From positions 438,259,080-438,323,079 of the forward strand of contig CM068373.1 of the NCBI GenBank assembly GCA_034769895.1: DNA of 64,000 bases. The letters are read 5' to 3'. This DNA comes from Magicicada septendecula. Lineage: Eukaryota > Arthropoda > Insecta > Hemiptera > Cicadidae. This document shows positions 23,126 through 34,140 of the stretch, one piece after another (positions within the stretch are counted from its first letter, which is position 1; every line of letters begins with the position of its first letter). A program made the position numbers and the translations under genes. The notes beneath the pieces were generated by a model. It did no database searches. It saw nothing but the letters and a program-made list of their open reading frames with translations, and was not told the origin of the DNA.

Positions 23126-24204
23126 TATGAGAAATAATTTGTCTTTGTATTCTCTCACTTCGTTGTTTATATCGTTTTGCTGCCCTCCACCCTTGCTTAC
23201 ATTTCTCTCTTTATAGTGATTCTCTTCTCTTCTCTCTGCCCAAAGTTTTCTCTTACACTCTCCTCTCGTCTTTCTTGCAGTTCATTTTGGATGCCATCAC
23301 ATATCTCCTCTAGAGAACTGCTTTTATTTTTGTAACGAGTATGAAACTGTGTGAGCAAAATTAGTAATTCTTCAATCGTTTCAATTCCTTGTAAATGTAT
23401 TTATTTATTATACATATATATATATATATGTATATATTTTAATTCCTAATCTGATATTTTAGTACAATTGATATGCTAATTTTAACACTAACTTGTATTC
23501 AGTGAATTTTGATGTGTTGACTCCCTTCAAAAGGCTGAATGATGTTCTCTTCAAGGGTAAGTTTTCCATGTTTTAATATCTACCATAATTGGTGTCTTAC
23601 CTGTTTTTGTGTATCAATATTCCAATAACAGCAATATTCAAACGAGTCTTATATTGTTCACAAATAGTTCACTTGTCTTAATCATGTGACAGAAGAATCT
23701 TGAAAATGTTTATTTACTAAGCTAGCTTCTCTGTCAATTATATTATTACCTATCGATTCCATTTCTCGTTCACTATTCAGATGGAATTCATTTTGATTGT
23801 TCTTCAATCCTTGAATATTAAATTAGTCCTCTGTTCTGAATGTGTAGGATGCAGAATCGTCTGCACCAGTCTTCTCTTTAACTCTATTCTAAGATTTTCT
23901 ACTTCAATGTTAAAATCTTTGTAGAACGTATTTATCTCACTTGGAAAATCCTTTGTTGTTTTAGTAGACGATGGCAGTTTCCAATGAGTAGTTCTGACTT
24001 CTAACACTTGTGTCTTACTTATGTTTTCACATACACCTTTACTGTTTTAAAATCAGGCACACAGAGCTTAAAATCAACAGGTGTTCAGTTTGAGAAGCTA
24101 CAGTTTGTAGGCTTTCCCTATACATACACATAGCACTACTTAAAACTATTTTCAATAACTACTCTTAATTATTTACAAAAATTCTAATGTGGCTAAATAT
24201 GCAG

Positions 24205-24205
<1 letters not shown>
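23126..24205. other. AT-rich DNA; no supported gene
   Basis: Contains a short (TA)n run near 23413-23438 and the second copy (24050-24205) of the diverged repeat also seen at 20985-21140. Confidence 0.4.

Positions 24206-24256
<51 letters not shown>
24206..24256. repeat. (GT)n microsatellite
   Basis: About 25 uninterrupted GT units. Confidence 0.97.
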
Positions 24257-24257
<1 letters not shown>

Positions 24258-24597
24258 ATTCACCATTCAATTATACATACATGTGCTTATAAAAATCTAT
24301 TCTTCCTATGACGAGTAATGCAATACAGTAATCAGACATAGGGTAAGGTTAGTTTTTGCAAGCCGAAAGCTACCTGACAGATAGAACATGATTTTTAACA
24401 CTATTTTCTACTGCTTCAGTGTTCCAATTATGAATTATTACAGTTGTGTATTCATTTGTTCCAGTGTTACTTATTTACACCCATGAATAATATCTGTGAA
24501 GAAGTGGACTCTACTCTGGATTGTGAACTATATAGGGGAAAGTCAATTCAGAATACTCTGGGAGACCATTTGTCACCACACAAGCACCTGGCATTAA

Positions 24598-25765
24598 GAA
24601 GTACCAGTGCGATGTTTGTTTAAAATCATTTACTCGTTCAAGCAACTTGTCACAACACAAGTTAATACATACTGGTAATAAGAAGTACCAGTGTGATGTC
24701 TGTTCAAAATCATTTACTCACTCAGGCCATTTGTTAACACACATGCTAATACATACTGGCAGTAAGAAGTACCAGTGTGATGTTTGTTCAAAATCATTTA
24801 CTCTTTCAAGCACTTTGTCAAAACACAAGTTAATACATTCTGGCATTAAGAAGTACCAGTGTGATGTCTGTTCAAAATCATTTACTCTGTCATTCAATTT
24901 GTCAACACACAAGTTGATACATTCTGATATTAAGAACTACCAGTGCGATGTTTGTTCAAAATCGTTTACTTCTTCTGGCAATTTGTCAAGACACAAGCTA
25001 ATACATTCTGGCAGTAAGAAGTACCAGTGCGATGTTTGTTTAAAATCATTTACTTGTTCAGGCAATTTGTCAGAACACAAGTTAATACATACTGGCAGTA
25101 AGAAGTACCAGTGTGATGTTTGTTCAAAATCATTTACTCAGTCAAGCACTTTGAGAGAACACAAGTTAATACATACTGGGAGTAAGAAGTACCAGTGTTA
25201 TGTTTGTTCAAAATCATTTACTCAGTCAAGCGGTTTGTCACAACACAAGTTAATACATTCTGGCATTAAGAAGTACCAGTGTGATGTGTGTTCAAAATCA
25301 TTTACTTGTTCAGGCAATTTGTCAGAACACAAGTTAATACATTCTGACATTAAGAAGTACCAGTGCGATGTTTGTTCAAAATCTTTTACTTCTTCAGGCA
25401 ATTTGTCAAGACACAAGCTAATACATTCTGGCAGTAAGAAGTACAAGTGCGATGTTTGTTCAAAATCATTTACTTGTTCAGGCAATTTGTCAGAACACAA
25501 GTTAATACATACTGGCAGTAAGAAGTACCAGTGTGATGTTTGTTCAAAATCATTTACTCAATCAAGCACTTTCAGAGAACACAAGTTAATACATTCTGGG
25601 AGTAAGAAGTACCAGTGTTATGTTTGTTCAAAATCATTTACTCAGTCAAGCGGTTTGTCACAACACAAGTTAATACATTCTGGCATTAAGAAGTACCAGT
25701 GTGATGTGTGTTCAAAATCATTTACTTGTTCAGGCAATTTGTCAGAACAAGTTAATACATTCTGA
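24598..25765 (+). CDS. C2H2 zinc-finger array protein exon (12 intact fingers in the open frame plus ragged ends)
   Basis: The open frame is a string of 28-residue units of the form KKYQCDVCSKSFTxSxxLSxHKLIHTGS, with C-x2-C-x12-H-x3-H spacing and a TGEKP-like linker reduced to HTGSKKY. A finger at 24598-24679 is followed by 12 complete units from 24680; the 13th is broken by a 2 bp loss (GAACACAAG to GAACAAG near 25748). Upstream in the same frame there is a stop near 24530 and no convincing ATG, so this is probably a 3' exon; a good acceptor (ATTTGTTCCAG, about 24465) precedes it. Such proteins bind DNA in the nucleus. Target unknown. No associated ZAD, BTB or KRAB-like domain is visible. 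Fingers are far more alike than usual, pointing to recent unit duplication. Confidence 0.8.
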
Positions 25766-26019
25766 CATTAAGAAGTACCAGTGCGATGTTTGTTCAACAT
25801 CGTTTTCTTCAGGCAATTTGTCAAGACACAAGCTAATACATTCTGGCAGTAAGTACCAGTGCGATGTTTGTTCAAAATCATTTACTTGTTCAGGCAATTT
25901 GTCAGAACACAATTTAATACATACTGGCAGTAAGTAGTACCAGTGTGATGTTTGTTCAAAATCATTTACTCATTCAGGCTATTTGTCAAAGCACAAGTTA
26001 GTACATTCTGGCATTTAGA
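25766..26019 (+). pseudogene. Decayed C-terminal zinc fingers
   Basis: Three more finger units continue after the frameshift. The first lacks 3 bp in the finger loop and 3 bp in the linker, the next ends in a TAG replacing the linker Lys codon near 25935, and the last (TFTHSGYLSKHKL type) ends in TAG near 26017. The array therefore once held about 16 fingers, or the tail is a dead extension of it. Confidence 0.75.
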
Positions 26020-27082
26020 AGAATCAGTGAGTTGTTTCTGCAAAAGTATTTAATTTGGCATAGGCTGTTGTGTTATAAATAACATACTGGCATAAAATAA
26101 TAACAGGGTGATGTCTGCAACAATGTTTGTACATTTTCAGTGTAAATTAATCCATTATACTATTACAAACAATTACTGTGTGGTATGTAAGAATAGTTTC
26201 TGTTGCCCTAGAAGTTTTAGCAATGTAATAAAACTTACCGATATAAATTGTTTAACAGAAACCCTTAAACAAGCATAATTAGACAAATAAATATTTGCTG
26301 TAATATTGGCCCTGCAAATATGTAATACATGTATGATTTTTGGCACTACAAAACTGAAATTTGTAACAAAATCTTACCTTACCAATTAAAATTATTAAAT
26401 TATATATTGTAGTGTAGTGTGACATTTTTGATACATATTTGTCCTGGAATTCAATTTATCACTGCATGAGTTACAGTGATATTTGTATGTTTAATCTTTG
26501 TTTCTTGGCATACATAGATTATACTTCACACAAGATTTTTGTTGCATGCTACAACCTTCATGATGACAGAGTCCTGGAGTGTTAACATATCTACCTTATT
26601 GGTTGGCAAAATGAATCGTGTGGGTATGGTCCCCTAAGTTAATGTGGCTTGGCATTTCTCCAAGATTTTGTCTGTTTTGTATTTAAAGCTCATAGGTTAT
26701 TTCATCTAGCATATTTCTGCTGCATGCATACTATTTCTTTACAATTCAACATTAGTTCAATGCATTACTGACAGATTCATTTGTATCTCAAAACTGCTAA
26801 TTTCCGATGGTTTACATGTCAATTTTTTTTTAACGGTTCCCTGTTGTGAACTACACATTTGTTATAGTGTTGGCTTGCACAGTGTTTGAAGTTTTGAGTG
26901 ATTTTGTTGTAATTTTATATTACAAAGTGACTAAAAACTTCATGACTAAAGATAAAATATTATGGTAATTTAATTTCAAATCTGGATATGAATTGAATAA
27001 TGTAGAAAATGAAGATACATTTCGATCTGACAATACAGGTAAGCCTACATAATTTGAGGTTACTTCATCTCAGTATTTATAA
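26020..27082. other. Downstream AT-rich DNA, possible 3' UTR of zinc-finger gene
   Basis: No coding signal. Candidate AATAAA polyadenylation signals occur near 26226 and 26286. Confidence 0.35.
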
Positions 27083-27392
27083 CAGGGTTCCCAACTAGTG
27101 TGGTACACGGAGGGATCCAAGGTGGTACGCAAGAAGACCTAGCTAAGAAAATATTTACTCTTAAAAAAATAAAAATAAAATTTTATGTTCAAAACAACAA
27201 TAAATTTGTATCAGACATTGAAGTCTTTAATACCATTTGTGTCAAATTATCTTTGTGAAAATGGATTTGCTGAACTCGTTTATGTTAAAAGCAAATATAG
27301 GAACAGGATGTATATTAAGTGATTTAAGGTTAAAAATAACATCAATAGAACCTGACATTAACTCCTGGGTACAAAATAAGCAGTAGCAAGTT
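27083..27392 (+). mobile_element. hAT-family transposon remnant: terminal repeat plus transposase C-terminus
   Basis: CAGGGTTCCCAAC at 27083, followed by GTGGTACACGG, resembles the terminal inverted repeat of ZBED-type hAT elements. From 27218 the plus strand encodes the transposase dimerisation end: NYLCENGFAELVYVKSKYRN, then a frameshift near 27317 and LSDLRLKITSIEPDINSWVQ. The SLFC/CEKGF-x-K-x-KYRNRL pattern is diagnostic of this family. Internal parts and the opposite end are missing, so it is a deleted fossil. Confidence 0.7.
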
Positions 27393-27801
27393 TCACAGTA
27401 ATTATTTACTTTTTAGTAGATCTGTAATGAAAGTAATCAACAATCTTGAAAAAACTATAGTTTATTATAGAATAGAACCAACATAAAATTAGTTTTAAAA
27501 ACACTATGCAACATAATTTTCTATGTTTCTGTAGTCTTAGGTGTTCCTAAAGCATTTTTTTGCGCTGATTCCAGATCTGCAATCCGTTTCTTTCTATCAC
27601 ATACAGTTTTTTTGCAAATCAAATGAACTCACCTTTTATTTACATGTAAGTTTCACAAGGGGAAATTTTATTGTGGAGGAGGGATTAGTTGGCCACACTT
27701 GTTACACCCAGCTGGCTGTTAGGCGGGAAACAGTAGTTCATTGTTTACATGCTATAGTGCTGTGAGGTTATATTTGTGCTGTCATATATAGTTTGTGAAC
27801 T

Positions 27802-29087
27802 TTAGGCTGTTATTGTTGTATCACAACCTAGATAAAGTTTACCATTGTTATTAGAGTGTCGGTAATGACTCATATTTTGGTATTTATCTATGTGCTCTTT
27901 TACTTCCTTGATTTTATCTTCCGAATATGCATGTGGACGGACAAAGTGCTTACCCTGTTTGTCTATGGGTGGAGTGTTTGCTCCAGAGGTGATCTTTTTC
28001 TGGATATTTTCTACCCTACAACGGTTGTTTTGTAAACCATGAATGGCAAGAAAGGCTTTCTTGCACACTCACATCTGCTCCATTAGATTTAATGTAATAA
28101 AGAACTGAAAAATTTCTTCTTGAAGTTTCAGAAGTTGTCTTCCGACGTCTAGCAACAGTACTAACTTTCATAGCAACAAATAAATAGCCATTTTGTGTGC
28201 TGAAGTTGCCTATTTCCCAAAACATTTCAAAAGTTTGTTTCACGTTGTCTTCACCTACTTTTTCAAAACATTTGAGAACACATTGGCAGTCTGGTCCCAC
28301 GTGTTTTTTGTGGACGGTATTTCCTGTATGAGAAACATACTCTTCTCCCGTATTTCTTTCAATTTGTTTCTCTTTGCGCTTGAAAAAAATTCCTTTTTCG
28401 AGAAGCCCTCTTTATTGTCTCCTTGGTATCAGTATCTGCATTTGTAGCAAGCTCTACTGATGGAGGTAAGTTACTGGTTCCTGCACCATCATCGTTTTCC
28501 TGATAATAACAAAAGTAACCTCTATCAGAATGATGATTATTCTTTAATATTGGACATGTCAAATGTAAAATATAGTGCAATTTATTAGGCCTATATGATG
28601 TATTATAAGCCTACATCTCTACAATGACCATATCATAATTACAATATATAATATAATATGTAATTACAAAAACTATGTAAAACCTGAGTTATTTCCTATT
28701 TAATCAACTAAGACAGGTCATTTCAGGAACACAATGGTATGTTGCCTAACTTAATTTTAGTATTTTCTTGGGGATGGGAGAATAATGTTTTTTTAAACAA
28801 ATAATAGTGAAATGTAATTGAAATATATTATAATAATTATTATGAGACTCAAATTCGAAAACACAAGTATTGTTTCATATAATCATGAAATAATCTTGAT
28901 TTCAGAAACAATGGTATGTTAATGATCTTACCATTGTGTTACTGAAATGTAAATATAAGTAAAAAAATGCGATTTAACATACCTCAGAATGAGATAAATC
29001 ACTCGGAATGTAGTCTGGGTCAACATCACTGTCATCAAAATCACTAAAATTATCTCCACCTTCCGTTTCCTTGCTTATCTTTCTCAT
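27802..29087 (-). pseudogene. Transposon-derived gene copy 1 (CGGQNKN family), two exons, frameshifted
   Basis: Exon 1 (29087-28983, 35 codons, acidic, MRKISKETEGGDNF...) ends at a strong donor GAG|GTATGTT. The intron spans 28982-28500 and ends TTATTATCAG. Exon 2 resumes in phase with ENDDGAGTS and runs to 27802. It includes RASRKRNFF followed by a frameshift in a T/A homopolymer near 28385, then HVGPDCQCVLKCFEKVG, a break near 28055, CKKAFLAIHGL and SHYRHSNNNGKLYLGCD. This is the N-terminal half of an invertebrate transposon protein family, in which V-C-K-x-F-L-x-x-HG and SHY-x(6-8)-YL recur. The catalytic half is missing. Family function is unproven; a DDE-type nuclease is inferred. Confidence 0.6.
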
Positions 29088-29160
29088 TTTTACTCGAGAT
29101 TCACACATGTTGTTGATGATGGCAGCCATCTTACTGTCTCTTACCATTGTGTTTCTGCTT
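28719..29160. repeat. Four copies of a 19 bp motif, two direct and two inverted
   Basis: The motif TTTCAGnAACACAATGGTA occurs at 28719-28743 (plus), 28900-28920 (plus, 2 bp shorter), 28927-28949 (minus) and 29140-29160 (minus, partial at its TTTCAG end). The second and third copies face each other and can form a hairpin. They lie in the intron and just upstream of exon 1 of the adjacent transposon-derived gene. Confidence 0.7.
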
Positions 29161-29433
29161 CCAGTAGCAGATGGCTGTTACCATATTGCCTTGTCCTGCC
29201 ATCTAGTGAGTAAGTTAGAAAATAATACCTATCACATACCACTCTATTACACCAAACAAGCGGGAAGGTCAAATATTGTAAGTTTGATGGCAGTGGTGCT
29301 TACCATTATGTCCCCCGAGCAGCTAATTTTCATTTCCGTAACTGGCCGGCTCTTAAAAGGACATTTCTTGATGTATTTTTACTGCAGGTGGTGTATCCAA
29401 CTTTGCAACATTAATTGGTTAAATTCTACCACA

Positions 29434-30591
29434 TCAAAGTGACCTGGTTTGACTCTTGCCTCGTGAAACATCTGCCCATTGGTTTGAGAGTTCCACTTTA
29501 ACCTTGTGGTTGATGATGCCCATATTTTTGTCAGTTTCCATGTATGAATGGCCTCTCATTGGGTAACGTACTTTAATCTCATTAAATCTATTTTCATAGT
29601 GAACTAAGCTGTGAAGGAATCTAATGACAGTGTAGTTTTTGTTCTGGCCTCCACAAGAATCAAAAAAGAATGTGGAGGTGTTGAACATTTCCATCCAGAA
29701 AATTGTAAAGAAAATGATGAACCATCGAACACTCCTCATCACTGCCTTTGTTGCCAACGGTTTGAGGATAAGTGTAAAACACACTTGTTTCTGTTGACAA
29801 AATATGGACATTAAATGCGTAGACAGACAATTGACATCTGTAATATACGTCATTTGTTGAGATGCTAGGAACATAGATTTTTTTTTAAGTCGAAACAAAT
29901 TGCTTCAGAATTATCACAACCTACTTCTAAGCTTAGCATTTTGCTTCCTTTTGTGAAACACGTCAGCCTTTATTGTATGTACCATATGATCTGTTTGAAA
30001 TTGTTTTATTTCATCATCTATTCTCTTAATTTCCACAGCATTTGAGAGGTTGGCCTTTTGTGATTGTAAGTTTTTTATTTTAGCAATGAACTCATCACAG
30101 ATGCTGCAAGTATCTTTTTTGGGTATCCAAATGAGATGTTGAATTCATTTCAGAAAATGGTTCTATAAGACTCATACGATACTGGCAAATTTGTATAATT
30201 TTGACTACATATTATACATTTTAGTGATGTTCAACTCCTCAGACAAGTAAATTTTTTTTCATTCTGCTAGATTATAATACCCTTTTCTTCTTTTAAATGA
30301 ACTAATGTGTTCTATGACAGCATTTGTTTTCTCTACAGATATTTTTCTAGGTCTTGATGACTGTTTGCTCCTACCATCGTTTAGAGTCATACCAGTTTCT
30401 TTCAATGCTTTATGGAGAACTTTGAGTTTCTTCCTGATCCCATGAATAGATAAGAAAGCTTTAAAACAGACTTGCACTTCTTTCATTTTGTTTTCACCAT
30501 CAAGAAACCTAACCCTGTATGAATAGAATGCATCACGAAACAGCCTCGCTTTTGTCCAATAGTGGGCGGCTATTTTGAATTCCTTTGACAA
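29434..30591 (-). pseudogene. Transposon-derived gene copy 2 (CGGQNKN family), frameshifted
   Basis: The N-terminal part (30591-30259) contains VQVCFKAFLSIHGIRKKLKV and a degenerate HY motif, paralogous to copy 1 (CKKAFLAIHG). It is followed in broken frames by EELNITKMYNM and WIPKKDTCSICDEFIAKIK, then by the putative catalytic segment at 29898-29434, with STFFFDSCGGQNKNYTVIRF and RYPMRGHSYMETDKNMGII. Conserved Asp, Cys, Gln, Asn and the later GHS-x3-x-D motif suggest a nuclease-like core, which I associate with the DUF7869-type domain (from memory, not checked). Several frame breaks make it a pseudogene. Confidence 0.6.
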
Positions 30592-30612
30592 TAATTAAAC
30601 ACAAAGATATAC

Positions 30613-31010
30613 TGTTGCGTTGAACTTGCTGTCCCCTTGCATAGCTTGGGGTTAACGGCTGTTCACACTTTAAACCATAGGCTGGGTTTAAACAAAATAT
30701 AAAACGATAAAGTGGACTGTATAAACGGTTTATTATAAAAAACAGATTAAGTCATATTCATGCGAATCCGCATGTGCCCATACGACTGGATATGTAATAA
30801 TTTAAGCTAATTAAAATTGAATTTATTGAATCGTTCACATTACGGCCTTAATTGAATTTTGCATTACACATGCGCGGAATAGCTTGTTGCCTCCTGGAGC
30901 TCCGTGAGTCGAATGCTAGATTGGAAAGGGGGGACCGACCTTAATACATCACGGCTATAACGTGATATGAGCCGACGTCACAGGGTTTGAACACATTTTA
31001 AATCTGAACA
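30613..31010 (-). repeat. 3' LTR of Pao element
   Basis: 398 bp, minus strand starts TGTTCAGATT and ends CAACGCAACA. Close to the right copy but shorter and without the extended G run seen there near 38576. Confidence 0.93.
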
Positions 31011-31653
31011 CTGCCCGTCAAAAATAGGAGATTTCGATTTTTCCTGAGCATGATGCAGTGAGCAGTTTACTTACCCATGATGCCAACAGCGGCAATTGGT
31101 TGTAACACAATTGAATAGAATACATGAATCGCATAAATCACAATTTCAGTACAATACATAAATTGAATAGAATAAATAGATTGAATAAAATACATGAATT
31201 GACAACAATGCATAACTTGAATGAAATGCATAAATCACATAAATTGAATGCAATACATAAATTGAATAGAATACATAGATTGAATAAAATACATGAATTG
31301 CATAAATCACAAATTGAATGCAATACATAAATTAAATAGAATACATAGATTGAATAAAGTACATGAATTGCATAAATTGATTAAAGTCCTCTGCACAAGG
31401 CAACGTTACTGAGGACCAAAACAATAACACCCCTTCGCATAGAGTGAAACCCATATACAAGTAACGACAATCCTTATCCGTTGGACACAGGTAAAGCGTA
31501 CAGCTTATGAATAGGTCGACGCAATATACCACGAGGAGTGCAGATGTCAACAACAGAAAGAGGACGGGAGTTCAAACACGCGTCAATTTGAGTAGGGATC
31601 GTGTATAATTCCACAAAGTTAAGAATGGTGGCGCAGATGATGCTTGACGCTTT
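31011..31653 (-). other. Pao 3' region with minisatellite, coding signal lost
   Basis: Between integrase and the LTR. A block of AT-rich tandem units occupies 31114-31383. The remaining 270 bp (31384-31653) may be the degraded integrase C-terminus, but no motif can be named. A short GACGGGCAG tract borders the LTR as a possible polypurine tract. Confidence 0.5.
31114..31383. repeat. Imperfect minisatellite, ~18 bp unit
   Basis: Variants of AATACATAAATTGAATAG and AATACATGAATTGCATAA repeat about 14 times with drift. Hydrophobic and His/Asn-rich frames in this block are translations of the repeat, not proteins. Confidence 0.85.
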
Positions 31654-32206
31654 TTACACCACTGTCCCAAAGGCCGCCGAAGTGCGGTGAGGAGGGTGGA
31701 ATGAACGACCACTTGAAACCTTGGGCAAGTGAGAATGAGTGAATACTCGTTTTAAATTCCTCAGAGGTAAATAATTTGTATAACTCGCGGCCTTAAAATT
31801 AGTGCCGTTGTCAGATATAATTTCCCCGGGAATGCCGCGGCGGGCAATGAATCCTTTAAAGGCGGCAAAAAATGCCTCAGCAGTCAAGTCGGACACAAAT
31901 TCCAAACAAGCATATGTATGCCTTTGAGGTAGTTTTGGATCGCTGCCCGCCATGACGGATCACGATAGCGCCGCCGTAATCTACAGCAGACGAAGAAAAG
32001 GCCTTGGTCAATACCACTCTTGACGAAGGCAACTGACCCAAGTTGCTGCGTCTGGTTGTGGGTTCTGAAGCGAAAGCAATTGATGCACTTACGGATGACA
32101 GAACTGACAACAATTTTGCCGTTGACGATTCAACATCTTTGACGAACAGAACTTAGCGTTAACTGAACGCCCGCGTGAAGCAGCCTCGAATGCTCAGCCT
32201 CTATTA
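31654..32206 (-). pseudogene. Pao integrase, frameshifted
   Basis: The first core part (32113-31877) includes LGQLPSSRVVLTKAFSSS, then VDYGGAIVI with the first catalytic Asp. After a frame break, 31953-31654 continues with YACLEFVSDLTAEAFFAAF, RRGIPGEIISDNGTNF with the second Asp, then a Lys/His-rich stretch. The third acidic residue is not identifiable because the frame decays. The zinc-binding N-terminus is largely degenerate. Confidence 0.85.
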
Positions 32207-33078
32207 TTAATCTAGTGAGGTGGACCTTTGGGTGCAGAACAATCTGATGCTTAGTATCGGAATGTTGGAGACAACCCCCAACCCGAAGTAACCCCGAATC
32301 GTCGATGAATGGATCAAGAGAGATAATTTGGATAGATTGCCATTCTTTATCTCGGTGATTTCTTTGTGAAAGTACGTCAATTGAGATTGGCGTATAAAGA
32401 AATTTAAAGTGTTGTTTAATTTATCCCTGGACAGTCGCAGGTCATTTCCCGAACCAGGGGAATTCGATCTCAGATTATAGATAAATCTGAAACAGTAGCT
32501 GATAACGCGTATCAACCTCCGCAGAGTGGAAAAGTCCTCACTTATAGCGGTAGCGACGACGCTAGCCATACACTCAAGAATTGCCGATTGTTTTTGTTCA
32601 GATCGGCACTCACGTATGGTGGCCGAATCATTTGTGCTGAATTTGGGGTGGCGAATTGGATCTTGCAAAAGCCATGCCACCACAATTGGAAGTTCCGCAA
32701 TTTGTCTGGATGACAACCACGAGATAGAATATCGGCGTGGTTATACTGGGACATCACATGATGCCAGTCAGCGTTATTGGAACCCTGTTGGATTTCAGGC
32801 ACACGATTGGCGACGAAGATCTTCCACCTGGAGGACTCACCGTGTATCCAGTGGAGGGCGACCATGGAGTCGGAGTACAGATGGATCTCGTCAGCATGTA
32901 TGTTCAATGCACGAATAACCTTTTGAAGCAAACGGACAAGCAGAAGACAACCGCAAGCTCAAGTCTGGGCAGTGTAATTTGTTTTAGGGGGGCTACCCTG
33001 GATTTCGAACACAGTAAATTAGATGAGTCACGCCTATTATCATATACAATTCTTGCGTATATGCAACAACCATAACCC
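32207..33078 (-). pseudogene. Pao RNase H and connection region
   Basis: In the frame 32931-32542 the stretch IHLYSDSMVALHWIHGE carries an RNase H core Asp (YSDS), followed by RWKIFVANRVPEIQQ and NHADILSRGC, a conserved end block (N-x-AD-x-x-SRG) of Pao RNase H. The 32716-32207 frame continues into the pre-integrase spacer (RDKLNNTLNFFIRQSQL). RNase H would remove the RNA template. Confidence 0.8.
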
Positions 33079-34074
33079 TCACAGGAAGCATCCGTGAATT
33101 TGAAACGATCTCGTGTATGGGTTAGGCTTTATGCAACGGTTCACATTAATCTTATTGACTAGATTTAGTTTACTATACAATTCCCTCCATTTGGGGAGAA
33201 GAGAATCTGATAAGACCTCATCCCAATTCGTTTTTGCTTGCCAAAGCTGCTGCATGAAACGTTTGTATAGAAAAACTACGGGACCAAGTAGACCCAAGGG
33301 TCATAAATGGCCCCAATTACTGAAACAACAGTTCTTTTGGTAAACGCCTCATGGCAAGGTTTGAGCGTTGTCTTATAAACAACCATATCGGAACCGTTGT
33401 TCCATAGTAGCCCGAAAGTGCTCACATTTTCACCCTTGTTTAGGTGTATGGCAGTGCCGCATTGGTTTATGATTTCTTGGGTGTTGGAAGACCATTTGTG
33501 GAGGGGAAGCCCATACTGTCGAAGTAATTCACTAACATCCGATCTCAACCGTTGGAGCTCATCTATATCATCGCAGCCGGTAATTAAATCATCGACGTAG
33601 AGACGTCGTTGGCAATAACTCGGCATGCCAAGGGAAACTGATTTAGGTTGTCATTCGCAACCTGGAATAGACACCTTGTTCAAGAAATGAAGCGCTGGCT
33701 GTGTCATAAGTCACAGTCCTGAGCACGAAATGTTTCAACCCCAAGTCGGGGGAATCCCGCCAAAGTATTCTTTGGAGGTTACAATCGCTTGAATCGACCA
33801 AAATTTGTCTATACATCTTCTCGATGTACGTTAAGCCATAGACGTGGGTCCTAAATCTGAGTATAATAGAAAAAGTGTCTTGCTGTATTGTCGGCCCTAC
33901 CAGTAGCGTATCACTAAGTGAACGGCCATTAGCGGATTTTGCGGACGCATCAAATACCACGCGGAGCTTTGTAGTCAGACTTGAGTTCTTGAAACCGCGT
34001 GATGGGGTAAGTAATACACCTTGGAGTGGTGAACCAAATTGCTTGGAATTGTCATGGCTCAACCCGGGAGTCAT
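33079..34074 (-). pseudogene. Pao reverse transcriptase, main part, frameshifted
   Basis: The frame 34074-33643 carries TTKLRVVFDASAKSANG and IEKMYRQILVDSSDCNLQR (in BEL/Pao the first catalytic Asp precedes IEKMYRQI; here the preceding position reads LTYIEKM, so that Asp appears changed). The next frame, 33626-33276, starts before the YVDD box (RLYVDDLITGCD) with both Asp intact and continues with FGLLWNNGSD and SVIGAIYDPWV. A third frame (33297-33079) holds the thumb: GLLGPVVFLYKRFMQQLW and LPKWRELYSKL. Three frames for one domain, so inactive. Confidence 0.88.
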
Positions 34075-34140
34075 TCCTCATGAGTTTACGCTCAAGAGTT
34101 ATAACATCTTTACTTACGTTATAACATCGGGAACCCGTAT

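Noticed and set aside
23007-23216. Ser-Leu repeat protein
   Set aside because: Translation of the (TC)n tract.
24718-25500. Minus-strand ORFs with repeated FEQTSHWYFL units
   Set aside because: Antisense of the zinc-finger repeat.
24647-25937. CRISPR-like array of ~84 bp repeats
   Set aside because: The periodicity is that of 28-residue zinc fingers in an open frame; there are no unique spacers.
31124-31330. His/Asn repeat protein or hydrophobic minus-strand proteins
   Set aside because: All are translations of the minisatellite.
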